DNA of 64,000 nucleotides from Actinomycetales bacterium UBA1383 (GTDB lineage: Bacteria > Actinomycetota > Actinomycetes > Actinomycetales > Actinomycetaceae). This document shows positions 44,269-53,642 of this stretch, piece after piece (position 1 is the first letter of the stretch; each line of letters opens with the position of its first letter). The notes beneath the pieces are model-generated. The model saw nothing but the letters and a program-made list of their open reading frames with translations. It was not told where the DNA came from and did no database searches. The position numbers were made by a program, and so were the translations under genes. Location: assembly GCA_002305415.1 (NCBI GenBank), contig DBQX01000046.1, forward strand, positions 1 through 64,000, given 5' to 3'.

Positions 44269-46743
44269 GTGAACCCGCCGGAACAGACTCACACCCACCT
44301 GCCGTCGCCCGGGCGGCGGCTGCCCGTCTCCACCTACCGCCTCCAGCTGCAACCGGAGTTCGGGTTCGACGACGCCCGCGCCGCGCTGGACTACCTGCAG
44401 CGACTGGGCGTGACCGACCTCTACCTCTCCCCGATCCTCCAGGCGACCCCCGGGTCGACGCACGGGTACGACGTCGTCGACCACACCCGCGTCTCCGATC
44501 AGCTGGGAGGCCGCGACGCGTTCGAACGCCTCGCCACGGAGGCGCACGCCCGCGGCCTGGGTGTGATCGTCGACGTGGTGCCGAACCACATGGCCGTGCC
44601 CACGCCCCTCTACCACAACCGGGCCCTCTGGTCCGTCCTGAAGGAGGGACCGGACTCGCGGTACGCGAACTGGTTCGACGGCATGTCCACCGAGGACGGC
44701 ATCCTCATGCCCGTGCTCGGCTCACGCATCGGCACAGTCCTGGCGGCCGGCGAGTTCAACCTCGAGACCATGGTCGTACCGGGCTTCGAGGACGACGGCG
44801 CCGTGCCGGTCCTGCGGTACTTCGACCACGTCTTCCCGCTGCGCCCCGGGACCGAGAACCTCCCGATGGCGGCCCTGCTCAAGCGCCAGCACTACCGCCT
44901 GGCCTACTGGAAGGTGGCCGACGAGGAGCTGAACTACCGGCGGTTCTTCGACGTCGACACCCTCGCCGCAGTCCGCGTCGAGGACCGCGAGGTGTTCGAC
45001 GCCACCCACGCGCTCCTGCTGGAGCTCCACCGTGAGGGCCACATCGACGGCTTCCGGATCGACCACCCTGATGGCCTGGCCGACCCCCGCGGCTACCTGC
45101 GCTGGCTGTCGGAGGCGACGGATGGCGCGTGGGTCGTGGCGGAGAAGATCCTGGAGCCGGACGAGTCCCTGCCGTACGACTGGCCCGTCGCGGGCACCAC
45201 CGGCTACGACGCGTCGTGGCGGATCTCCACGCTGCAGGTCGACCCCAACGGGGCCACCGACACCGCGTGGCTGGCTTCCGAGATGACGGAGCCCGAGTTC
45301 CTCCCCGACGTGATCGACACGTCCAAGCGGCAGGTGATCACGTCCTCGCTCTACGCGGAGGTCCACCGTATCGCCACGCTGGCCGCCGACATCTGCGACC
45401 GGGACATCCGGCTGCGGGACCACACCTTCCGGTCACTGCGGACCTGCCTGGTGGAACTCGTGGTCGCCGTCGACCGGTACCGGGCGTACGTCGTGCCCGG
45501 CGAGCAGGCTCCGCCCGAGGCTGAGGCCGTGATCGCCGAGGCCGCCGCCAAGGCGCGCCGCGTCCTCGACGAGGACCTCCACGACACGCTCGCCGTCGTC
45601 GTGGACCTGGTCCTCGGGCACGAGGTCGGGTCCGCCGGCCGAACCCTGGAGGGTCCACGCGCCGAGCTGATGGTCCGCTTCCAGCAGGTCTGCGGCGCGG
45701 TCACCGCCAAGGGGGTCGAGGACACCGCGTTCTACCGCTGGACCCAGCTGACCAGCCTGTGCGAGGTCGGTGGCTCGCCCCGGTCCTTCGGGATCGCCCC
45801 CGACACCTTCCACGCCTGGTGTGGCGCCATGACCCGGATGTGGCCCGCCACGATGACCCTCGGCAGTACCCACGACTCCAAGCGCTCGGAGGACGTGCGG
45901 AGCCGCATCGGCGTCATCAGCGAGTTCGCGCCGCAGTGGCGTGAACTGGTCACGCACCTGCGGAAGAAGCTCACGGACGTCGAGGGGCACATCGAGAACC
46001 TGCTGTGGCAGACCCTCGCCGGCACCTGGACCGCCGACGGACCGATCTCGGCGGAGAGGCTCTCCCGCTACCTCGTGAAGGCCGCCCGCGAACAGAAGCT
46101 CTGGACCTCCTGGGGCAACCCCGACACCACACGGGAGGAGTCGCTCGTCGCCCAGGCGACCGCGCTCCTCACCGACCCGGACGTCGTGGACGCCTTCACG
46201 GGCTGGGTGAGCCTCACCGCCGACGCGGTGCGCAGCTCCATCCTCTCGACGAAGGCCATCCAGCTCACCTGCCTCGGTGTGGCGGACACCTACCAGGGGT
46301 GCGAGACCACCCAGACCTACCTCGTCGATCCTGACAACCGGGCGCCCCTCGACGTGACGCGGCTCAGCGGCCTGCTGGGAGTGCGCCGGGCCGGCCAGTC
46401 GCTGGCCACCGAGAAGCTCGACCTCACCGCGGCGATCCTGCGGCTGCGGGCCCGGCGGCCGGAGTGCTTCGTCGGTGCCCGTGCACGCTACCGCCCGCTC
46501 GCGGCCTCCACCGGTTATGTCGTCGCCTTCGCCCGGGGCGCGACCCCCGGCGTCGTCGTGATCGCGACACGCCTGTCCCGCACCGTGGAGAAGGGCGGCG
46601 GCTTCGGCGAGCACACGGTGGTACTCCCCGACGGGCAGTGGCAGGACATCCGGTCCGGTGCCCGGTTCGCGGGCGGCGAGGTCCGCATCACCGAGATCCT
46701 CGGGGCCGTCCCCGCCGCCGTCCTCGAGCGGGTGGACGCATGA
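44269..46743 (+). CDS. treY: Maltooligosyl trehalose synthase TreY
   Basis: An 824-residue GH13 enzyme that converts the reducing-end glucose of maltooligosaccharides into a trehalose linkage. Signatures are PVSTYRLQLQPEFGFDDA, VDVVPNHMA, GFRIDHPDGL with D265, and VVAEKILEPDE with E292. The C-terminal domain ends near residue 820. The GTG at 44269 is one base after the glgX stop and follows GAGGGG. It overlaps treZ by four bases, so output of the pathway is coupled. Confidence 0.95.
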   Translation: MNPPEQTHTHLPSPGRRLPVSTYRLQLQPEFGFDDARAALDYLQRLGVTDLYLSPILQATPGSTHGYDVVDHTRVSDQLGGRDAFERLATEAHARGLGVIVDVVPNHMAVPTPLYHNRALWSVLKEGPDSRYANWFDGMSTEDGILMPVLGSRIGTVLAAGEFNLETMVVPGFEDDGAVPVLRYFDHVFPLRPGTENLPMAALLKRQHYRLAYWKVADEELNYRRFFDVDTLAAVRVEDREVFDATHALLLELHREGHIDGFRIDHPDGLADPRGYLRWLSEATDGAWVVAEKILEPDESLPYDWPVAGTTGYDASWRISTLQVDPNGATDTAWLASEMTEPEFLPDVIDTSKRQVITSSLYAEVHRIATLAADICDRDIRLRDHTFRSLRTCLVELVVAVDRYRAYVVPGEQAPPEAEAVIAEAAAKARRVLDEDLHDTLAVVVDLVLGHEVGSAGRTLEGPRAELMVRFQQVCGAVTAKGVEDTAFYRWTQLTSLCEVGGSPRSFGIAPDTFHAWCGAMTRMWPATMTLGSTHDSKRSEDVRSRIGVISEFAPQWRELVTHLRKKLTDVEGHIENLLWQTLAGTWTADGPISAERLSRYLVKAAREQKLWTSWGNPDTTREESLVAQATALLTDPDVVDAFTGWVSLTADAVRSSILSTKAIQLTCLGVADTYQGCETTQTYLVDPDNRAPLDVTRLSGLLGVRRAGQSLATEKLDLTAAILRLRARRPECFVGARARYRPLAASTGYVVAFARGATPGVVVIATRLSRTVEKGGGFGEHTVVLPDGQWQDIRSGARFAGGEVRITEILGAVPAAVLERVDA

Positions 46744-48476
46744 CGAGCGTCACGATCACCGTCTGGGCGCCGGACGCGACGACGGCGGACCTGCTGGTCG
46801 GCGACGATCGCCTCCCCATGAGGCCCCACGGCGGCCACTTCACGGCCGCGCTGCCGCCCGGGACGGACTACCTCATCAGCCTGGACGGTGGTGAGGGCCG
46901 CCCCGATCCCCGTAGCGCCTGGCAGCCGCACGGTGTGCATGGACCGTCGCGCACGTTCGACCCGCAGGCGCACGCGTGGCACGACTCGCCGTGGCGCGGC
47001 CGCGAGATCCTCGGCGCGGTGATGTACGAGATCCACGTCGGAACGTTCACCCCGCAGGGCACCCTCGACGCAGCGGTGGAGAAGCTCCCCCACCTCCGCG
47101 AACTGGGTGTGGACGTCGTCGAGCTGATGCCGCTCGCCGCCTTCCCCGGGGAGCGTGGCTGGGGCTACGACGGCGTCGACCTGTACGCCGTCCACGAGAC
47201 CTACGGTGGCCCCGCCGCCCTCCAGCGCTTCGTGGACGCGGCGCACCGCTTCGGTCTCGCGGTGTGCCTGGACGTCGTGTACAACCACCTCGGTCCCGCC
47301 GGCAACTACCTCGCGCAGTTCGGCCCCTACTTCACCGACCGCCACCAGACCCCGTGGGGCGACGGCCCCAACTTCGACGGCCCGGACTCCCGGCCGGTGC
47401 GCGACTTCGTGGTCGACAACGCGATCTGGTGGCTGCGCGACTTCCACGTGGACGGACTGCGCCTCGACGCGGTGCATGCCATCGCCGACGACTCGCCCGT
47501 CCACATCCTCGCGGAGCTGTCCGACCGTGTCGCAGCCTTGCAGGCACGGCTCGGGCGCCGGCTGTTCCTGGTGGCGGAGTCCGACCTGAACGACCCCACG
47601 ATGGTGCTCCCCACCGCCGCCGGCGGCCGGGGCATGGACGCCCAGTGGGCGGACGACGTCCACCACGCCCTCCACGCCTTCCTCACCGGCGAGACGTTCG
47701 GCTACTACGTGGACTTCGGTTCCCCCGACGTGCTGGCACACGCCCTGACCCGCGTGTTCGTGCACGACGGCACCTGGTCGACCTTCCGCGGCACCCCCTG
47801 GGGCCGGGCCGTGCCCGCAGACCTGGACAGGCGCCGCTTCGTCACCTTCACGCAGAACCACGACCAGGTGGGCAACCGCGCACTCGGCGACCGTCCGGAC
47901 CAGACGCTGCCGCCGGGTCTCGTCGCCGCCGGGGCCGCGATCCTCCTGCTCAGCCCGTTCACCCCGATGCTCTTCCAGGGTCAGGAGTGGGGCACGCGGA
48001 CGCCGTTCCAGTACTTCACGGACCACGATCCCGAGCTGGGCGTCCTCATCGCCGAAGGCCGGCGCGCCGAGTTCGCGGAGCACGGCTGGGAGGTGCTCTA
48101 CGGCGGTCCCGTCGACGTGCCGAACCCCCAGGACCGGGAGACCTTCGAGCGTTCACGGCTGCGGTGGGAGGAGCTCGACGACGCCGAGCACGGGTTGATG
48201 CTGCACTGGTACCGCGACCTGCTCGCACTCAGGCGCGCCGAGTTCGGCGACGGCGCGGCCCACCAGCACGTCGAGGTGGGGTACGGCGACGGCTGGTTCC
48301 GGATGGTGCGCGGGCGCCTCAGCGTCGTCCTCTCCACTGGCGCCGTCCCCCGCGAGGTCGAGGAACCGGGAGACAGCGCGCTGGTCCTCGCGTTCGGTGG
48401 AGTCACCGTGACGCCGGACGGGATGGTCAACCTCGGCTCCCACAGCGTCGCGGTGCTGCGCCGGCCTCCCGCCTGA
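46740..48476 (+). CDS. treZ: Maltooligosyl trehalose trehalohydrolase TreZ
   Basis: A 578-residue GH13 enzyme that releases trehalose from the product of TreY. An N-terminal E-set domain (about 1-90) precedes the barrel with MYEIHVGTFTPQGT, DVVYNHLGP, GLRLDAVHAI with nucleophile D243, and LVAESDLND with E280. The ATG at 46740 overlaps the treY stop (ATGA). It converges on the ATP-grasp gene with 12 bases between stops. Confidence 0.95.
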   Translation: MTSVTITVWAPDATTADLLVGDDRLPMRPHGGHFTAALPPGTDYLISLDGGEGRPDPRSAWQPHGVHGPSRTFDPQAHAWHDSPWRGREILGAVMYEIHVGTFTPQGTLDAAVEKLPHLRELGVDVVELMPLAAFPGERGWGYDGVDLYAVHETYGGPAALQRFVDAAHRFGLAVCLDVVYNHLGPAGNYLAQFGPYFTDRHQTPWGDGPNFDGPDSRPVRDFVVDNAIWWLRDFHVDGLRLDAVHAIADDSPVHILAELSDRVAALQARLGRRLFLVAESDLNDPTMVLPTAAGGRGMDAQWADDVHHALHAFLTGETFGYYVDFGSPDVLAHALTRVFVHDGTWSTFRGTPWGRAVPADLDRRRFVTFTQNHDQVGNRALGDRPDQTLPPGLVAAGAAILLLSPFTPMLFQGQEWGTRTPFQYFTDHDPELGVLIAEGRRAEFAEHGWEVLYGGPVDVPNPQDRETFERSRLRWEELDDAEHGLMLHWYRDLLALRRAEFGDGAAHQHVEVGYGDGWFRMVRGRLSVVLSTGAVPREVEEPGDSALVLAFGGVTVTPDGMVNLGSHSVAVLRRPPA

Positions 48477-48488
48477 GCGCGGACCGCG

Positions 48489-49748
48489 TCAGAAGCTGGT
48501 CTCGGTCCGCCTCGGGTAGATGCGCCGGAACGCCCGCACGTGGTTGATGCTCGCGGCGTGCCGGTAGAAGGTGCGGCGGAGGTTGGCGTCGGCCGCGTAG
48601 TCGAGGGGATGGACGGTGCCGTGGGCGCGCCTCAGTCGCGCGACGTCCGCACGCAACTCCGGATCGGGGACGTAGTGGCGGAGGAGCGCCATGGGTACGA
48701 TCCGGAAGATGCCCTCGGCCGTGGTGTGGGCGGGCGCACGCGCGACGCCGCGGGCGTCGTCCACCGCGACCTCCGCCGGGTTGATGCCACCGATGTTGAT
48801 GAAGTAGTTGGACCGCCCCGCGCGCGGGTTGATGTCGAGCAGGTAGGGCTGGCCGGTGCGTGCGTCCACCTTGACGTCGACGGTCGCGAAGCCCCGGTAC
48901 CCGATCGGCTCCAGCAGCGAGACAACCCGCTCGGCGATCTCGGGATACCAGCGCACGATTCCGATCGCCATGTTGCCGAGGAGGTTGGGCGTGTGGATCG
49001 CGAGCAGCATGCGCGCCGTCGCCTGCAGCGTGGCCCTCCCGGTGTGGTCCATGTAGACGGTGGTGACGTAACCGCAGGTGTCGTCACCCGGTATCAGCTC
49101 CTGCAGGAGCATCTGGCCCTCGTACCCCGCCTCGGCGATCCGCTCGAGGATCGGCTCGAGGGCAGCGGCGTCGTCGACGACGTACACCTTGAGCTTGCCG
49201 GGGAACGAGAGCGTCTCGTAGTCCCCGGTGGTCGCCGGCTTGAGGATGTAGGGCGCCTCGATCTGGCCCGCGAGGGACCGCCAGCCGGCGAGGTCCGTGA
49301 AGTCGAGGACCCGCTCCCGGGGAGTGGCCAGACCCGACGCGCCGGCGAGGTCCGCGAGCCGGGCCTTGTCCTCCACGGCGCGCACGGACTCGCCGGGTGG
49401 GACGAGGACGAGGAACCTCTCCTCGTACCAGTGACGGTCGGCGTCCACCCTGTCGACCTGGCTGTCCGAGTTGACCAGCAGGACCGGCGTGTCGCCACGG
49501 CCCCGGGCGTCCCGGGAGAGACGGTCCAGGGCGTTCCGCTGGTCCTCGGGCGTGGCCGCCGCGCCCAGCAGCACCGGGGTGAGGATCGAGGAGTCGTTGA
49601 TGAAGCCGCGGGGCAGCTTGCTCACCGTGTGGGAGTGCACGCCGAAGCGCTCGTGGAAGGACCGGGCCATCGAGTACACCCCGAGATCGGATCCGACCAT
49701 GATGGGTGCGAGCGAACCGGAGGGGCTGGATCCTTCGAGCGGGGCCAC
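48489..49748 (-). CDS. ATP-grasp ligase (COG3919-like)
   Basis: A 419-residue ATP-grasp enzyme that would join a carboxylate to an amine with ATP. The substrate-side N-terminal domain starts IMVGSDLGVYSMARSFHERFG. ATP-binding strands lie around YILKPATTGDYETLSF and LLQELIPGDDTC, and the metal-binding end is YLLDINPRAGRSNY. The group includes D-aspartate ligase, so a peptidoglycan cross-bridge role is possible but unproven. GTG at 49748 lies six bases after TATACT, so the start is leaderless. Divergent from the DUF3000 gene. Confidence 0.8.
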   Translation of the reverse strand: MAPLEGSSPSGSLAPIMVGSDLGVYSMARSFHERFGVHSHTVSKLPRGFINDSSILTPVLLGAAATPEDQRNALDRLSRDARGRGDTPVLLVNSDSQVDRVDADRHWYEERFLVLVPPGESVRAVEDKARLADLAGASGLATPRERVLDFTDLAGWRSLAGQIEAPYILKPATTGDYETLSFPGKLKVYVVDDAAALEPILERIAEAGYEGQMLLQELIPGDDTCGYVTTVYMDHTGRATLQATARMLLAIHTPNLLGNMAIGIVRWYPEIAERVVSLLEPIGYRGFATVDVKVDARTGQPYLLDINPRAGRSNYFINIGGINPAEVAVDDARGVARAPAHTTAEGIFRIVPMALLRHYVPDPELRADVARLRRAHGTVHPLDYAADANLRRTFYRHAASINHVRAFRRIYPRRTETSF

Positions 49749-49807
49749 CCGTGCAGTATACGGCGCGCCCCCTCCCCCACCGGGCTGGCCGGTCCTAGCC
49801 TGATGAC
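49749..49807. promoter_or_regulatory. Divergent pair of leaderless promoters
   Basis: On the minus strand TATACT (49760-49755) stands six bases before GTG 49748. On the plus strand TAGCCT (49796-49801) stands six bases before GTG 49808. Both transcripts would begin at their start codons, leaving 59 bases for two promoters. Confidence 0.6.
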
Positions 49808-50377
49808 GTGACCTCCCCGATCCCCGCCGACTTCGCGGATGCCCTCGCGAGCCTGCGCGGGCACCGCTTCCGCGCCGAGGTCCACCTCGAGGAGATCCCC
49901 GCACCCACACGTATCGCGCCGTGGGCGCTCGCGCTGAACGCCGAGGTGAATCCTGGCGATGACCCGGAGACCATGCTGGGTCACGGCCGGTTCGTGGTGC
50001 TCTACGATCCCGACGGGCAACCGGCGTGGCACGGACCTTTCCGGGTGATCGTGATGGCGAAGGCCGAGGTCGAGGTGGAGATGGGGCTCGACCCAGTGCT
50101 GGGCGAGGCCGGCTGGTCCTGGCTCACGGACGCGCTCGACGACGTCGGCGCCGGTCACCACCACCTCTCCGGCACCGTGACCCGCGTGCTGTCCGAGACG
50201 TTCGGCGGGCTGACACTGGAGTCCAACGCCACGCAGATGGAGATCCGCGCCTCGTGGACTCCCTACACCACGGACCTCGGGCCGCACCTGCAGGCGTGGG
50301 TCGGTCTCCTGACGGCGCTGTGCGGCCTGGCGCCGGTCGACGAGGGTGTGACGGTGCTCGGCCGTCGCACACCATGA
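49808..50377 (+). CDS. DUF3000 family protein
   Basis: A 189-residue actinobacterial protein of unknown function (homologue of the gene before RNase D in M. tuberculosis). It is soluble, with recognisable stretches FRAEVHLEEIPAPTRIAPWALALNAEV and GRFVVLYDPDGQ. No catalytic motif. The GTG at 49808 fits a leaderless start, and its stop overlaps the RNase D gene (ATGA), suggesting they act together. Confidence 0.88.
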   Translation: MTSPIPADFADALASLRGHRFRAEVHLEEIPAPTRIAPWALALNAEVNPGDDPETMLGHGRFVVLYDPDGQPAWHGPFRVIVMAKAEVEVEMGLDPVLGEAGWSWLTDALDDVGAGHHHLSGTVTRVLSETFGGLTLESNATQMEIRASWTPYTTDLGPHLQAWVGLLTALCGLAPVDEGVTVLGRRTP

Positions 50378-51579
50378 GCGAGCGTCTCGACGCCCCCCGG
50401 GAGGGCGTCCCCCCGGTGGTCGAGACCCGTGCCGCGCTGGTGCGCGCCGTCGACCGGCTGGCTGCCGGCCGCGGGCCGTTCGCCGTCGACTCGGAGAGGG
50501 CGTCGGGCTACCGCTACAGCCAGCGCGCCTACCTCATCCAGGTGCGGCGGGAGGGATCCGGTACCCATCTCGTCGACCCCACCGCACTCGACAGCCTCGA
50601 CCTGCTCGCGGAGGTGCTCCGCGAGGACGAGTGGGTGCTGCACGCCGCCACCCAGGACCTGCCCTGCCTGCGGGACGCGGGCCTCGAACCAGTCCGCCTC
50701 TTCGACACCGAACTCGCCGGGCGGTTGCTCGGCCGGCCCCGTGTCGGGCTCGCCACCATGATCGCGGAGGAGTTCGGCCTCGAGCTGGCGAAGGAGCACT
50801 CCGCGGCCGACTGGTCGGTGCGGCCGCTGCCGTCCGACTGGCTCACCTACGCCGCACTCGACGTCGAACTGCTGATCGAGCTACGCGAGCGGCTCGCGGT
50901 GGAGCTCGAGTCGCAGGGCAAGTCGGACTGGGCCCTCCAGGAGTTCGAGGCGGTCCTGACGGCATCCCCGCCCCCCGTGCCGGGCGAGCCGTGGCGACGC
51001 ACCTCCCGAATCACCGATGTCGCCACGCTCCGGGGGCTCGCCGTCGTCCGCGAGCTGTGGGAGGCCCGGGACGCCGTCGCCCGCGCGCGCGACATCGCTC
51101 CGGGCCGCGTGCTGCCCGATCGCGTGATCGTGTCGGTGGCCGCCCGCCGGCCCCTGCCGGAGGAACTCCCCCCGCTCAAGGAGCTGCGCCGGCACGCGCC
51201 GCAGGCCTGGAGCGAGGCCTATGCCCGCGCCCTCGCCCTGCCGGACACCGACCTGCCCGACCGGCGGGGTCCGGGGCGGGGCGGGCTTCCCGACCCCCGC
51301 CAGTGGCCACGGGTCAACGCCCGGGCCGCGGCGAGGCTCACCGTCGTCCGCTCGGCGGTGCGGAGTACCGCCGAGTCACTGGGGCTCCCGCAGGAGAACC
51401 TGCTCTCCCCCGCCGCACAGCGCACGCTGGCGTGGGACCTCCAGGAACCGGACGCCAGCCGCGCGCGCGAGATCCTGCGGCAGGCCGGCGCACGGCCGTG
51501 GCAGGTCGCGCTGGTGGTGCCCGCCGTGATCGAGGCGCTCTCCCGGCCAACGGTGGCAGGTGGCGAACACGCCCGATAG
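50374..51579 (+). CDS. rnd: Ribonuclease D-like 3'-5' exonuclease with HRDC domains
   Basis: A 401-residue DEDDy exonuclease. Active-site residues are visible: D39 and E41 (AVDSERASGYRY), D95 (TQDLPCL), and Y159 with D163 (YAALDVELL). HRDC-type helical domains follow from about 215. Expected to trim tRNA or other RNA 3' ends. The ATG overlaps the DUF3000 stop by four bases. It lies 40 bases before the FadJ-like gene. Confidence 0.92.
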   Translation: MSERLDAPREGVPPVVETRAALVRAVDRLAAGRGPFAVDSERASGYRYSQRAYLIQVRREGSGTHLVDPTALDSLDLLAEVLREDEWVLHAATQDLPCLRDAGLEPVRLFDTELAGRLLGRPRVGLATMIAEEFGLELAKEHSAADWSVRPLPSDWLTYAALDVELLIELRERLAVELESQGKSDWALQEFEAVLTASPPPVPGEPWRRTSRITDVATLRGLAVVRELWEARDAVARARDIAPGRVLPDRVIVSVAARRPLPEELPPLKELRRHAPQAWSEAYARALALPDTDLPDRRGPGRGGLPDPRQWPRVNARAAARLTVVRSAVRSTAESLGLPQENLLSPAAQRTLAWDLQEPDASRAREILRQAGARPWQVALVVPAVIEALSRPTVAGGEHAR

Positions 51580-51619
51580 CGTGGGTGATACCGCGAGTAC
51601 CGGATACATCGGAGGTTCC

Positions 51620-53635
51620 ATGGAGCGGGTCACCCACGCCGAACTCGAGACGGTCAGCTGCGGGTCGCACCCCGTCGCGCTCATCACCCTGAGCCGGCGT
51701 GACGGCACCGGGCCGGCGACCCTCGGCCCGGCAGGGCTGCGGCTCATCCTCGACGCCGTGGGGGGCGCGGTCCGCCAGGCGCGCGCCGGCGAGGTCGAGG
51801 CCATCGTCGTCACCGGCACAGGTTCGACCTTCCTCGCCGGGGCGGACCTCACCCTGGTCCAGGCGTCGCACGACCCCCAGGACGGTCGCCGGCTCGGCCA
51901 GCTGGGCCACGAGTTGATGGCCGCCATCCTGGACGCCCCCGTCCCCACGATCGCGGCCATCAACGGCACCGCGCTGGGTGGGGGACTCGAACTCGCGCTC
52001 GCCTGCTCGATGCGGCTCGCGCACTCCTCGACGCGCGCGCTCGGGCTCCCGGAGACCCATCTCGGGCTCGTGCCGGGGTGGGGCGGGTCCTTCCTGCTGC
52101 CGCACCTCATCGGGCCGGGACCGGCAGCCGAGGTCATCATCGTGAATCCCGCCCGATCGAACACCCTGCTGTCGGCCGCCCAGGCCCTCGAGATCGGACT
52201 GGTGGACGGCCTCTGGGACGGCGAGGGCCTCCCACGGGAGCAGATCGCCGCCCTGCTCGACACCCCCGTCCGCCCCCGGGCCCCGGAGTCGTCCGCCGTC
52301 GACGCCACCACCTGGCAGGCGGCGCTCGACGGCGTGGCCGACCGGGTGGAGCGACTCGTCGCCGGCGGCCGGACCGCCCCCGGACGGGCCCTCGCGCTGC
52401 TCCGGGCGGCACACGGCTCGGACCGCGCCGCCGCGTTCGCCCGGGAGGACGAGGCGCTGGCGGACCTGGTCGCGACACCCGAACTCCACGCGGCCCTGTA
52501 TGCCGTCGACCTGTTACGCCACTCCCGCCCTCCTCGGGTGCCGGCGCCGCTTCGCCGTGTCGGCGTCATCGGGGGTGGCCTGATGGCGTCCCAGCTCGCC
52601 ACCCTGCTGGCGTTCCGGCTCGGTGTCCCCGTGGCGATGCGCGAGGTCGACGACGAGAGGTGCGCGCGTACCCGCGTACTCCTCGCCCAGGAACGGGAGG
52701 CACTCGGTCCCCGCGTCGCGGATCCGGCCGCCCTCACCGCCGCCATCACCGTGGGGACGGACCTCGCCGCACTCGCGGACGCCGACCTCGTCATCGAGGC
52801 CGTCTTCGAGGACATGGCCGTCAAGAAGGCGGTGTTCGCCGCGATCGAGCCGCTGCTTCGCCCGGACGCGGTGCTCGCCACGAACACCTCCGCCCTTTCG
52901 GTGACCGCCATGGCGGAGGGTCTGATGCGTCCGGACCAGGTGGTCGGGATCCACTTCTTCAACCCGGTGGCCGCGATGCCGCTGGTGGAGGTGGTGCGCA
53001 CGCCCCACACCCGTCCCGCTGTCCTCCAGCTCGCCCACGCCGTCGCCCACGCGGCCGGGAAGACGACCGTGGAGGTCGCGGACGCGCCGGGCTTCATCGT
53101 CAACCGGCTGCTGGTCCGGATGCTCGGGGAGGCCCTGGCGGAGCTGGAGGCCGGCACCCCCGTGGACGTCGTCGCCCACGCCCTCGACCCGATGGGCCTG
53201 CCGATGGGCCCGCTGCAACTCCTGCAGCTCGTGGGCCCGGCGGTCGCCGCGCACGTGCTCCACACCCTCCGGAGCGAACTCGGGGACCGCTACCCCGAGA
53301 GTCCCGGCCTCGACGCGATCGTGCGCGACGGCGCCTCCTTCCTGCGGGGGCGGCCGGGCGCCGCCACACCGCACGATCCGGAGATCGCCCGCTACTTCGT
53401 GCCGGACCACCCGCAGCCCGCCAGCGCTCCCCAGGTCCTGGGACGTGTGCAGCGGGCCCTCGCCGAGGAGATCCACCTGATGCTCGCCGACGGCGTCGCG
53501 GACGTCGCGGCCATCGACCTCGCGATGCTCGCGGGTGCGGGCTGGCCGGTGCACCGCGGCGGCATCACGCCCTACCTCGACCAGGTGGGGGCCGCGGCCG
53601 CGACGGGCGGGCTGTTCCACCCCCGCGGCCTCTGA
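51620..53635 (+). CDS. Fused enoyl-CoA hydratase / 3-hydroxyacyl-CoA dehydrogenase (FadJ-like)
   Basis: A 671-residue multifunctional fatty-acid beta-oxidation enzyme. The crotonase domain (1-280) has the oxyanion segment INGTALGGGLELALACSMRLA and the active-site stretch GLPETHLGLVPGWGGSFLLP. The dehydrogenase domain starts at about 310 with VGVIGGGLMASQLA and contains GIHFFNPVAAMPLVEVV, followed by two C-terminal helical domains. The ATG at 51620 has GGAGG only four bases upstream. It converges on dxs with seven bases between stops. Confidence 0.9.
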   Translation: MERVTHAELETVSCGSHPVALITLSRRDGTGPATLGPAGLRLILDAVGGAVRQARAGEVEAIVVTGTGSTFLAGADLTLVQASHDPQDGRRLGQLGHELMAAILDAPVPTIAAINGTALGGGLELALACSMRLAHSSTRALGLPETHLGLVPGWGGSFLLPHLIGPGPAAEVIIVNPARSNTLLSAAQALEIGLVDGLWDGEGLPREQIAALLDTPVRPRAPESSAVDATTWQAALDGVADRVERLVAGGRTAPGRALALLRAAHGSDRAAAFAREDEALADLVATPELHAALYAVDLLRHSRPPRVPAPLRRVGVIGGGLMASQLATLLAFRLGVPVAMREVDDERCARTRVLLAQEREALGPRVADPAALTAAITVGTDLAALADADLVIEAVFEDMAVKKAVFAAIEPLLRPDAVLATNTSALSVTAMAEGLMRPDQVVGIHFFNPVAAMPLVEVVRTPHTRPAVLQLAHAVAHAAGKTTVEVADAPGFIVNRLLVRMLGEALAELEAGTPVDVVAHALDPMGLPMGPLQLLQLVGPAVAAHVLHTLRSELGDRYPESPGLDAIVRDGASFLRGRPGAATPHDPEIARYFVPDHPQPASAPQVLGRVQRALAEEIHLMLADGVADVAAIDLAMLAGAGWPVHRGGITPYLDQVGAAAATGGLFHPRGL

Positions 53636-53642
53636 GCCCGCC

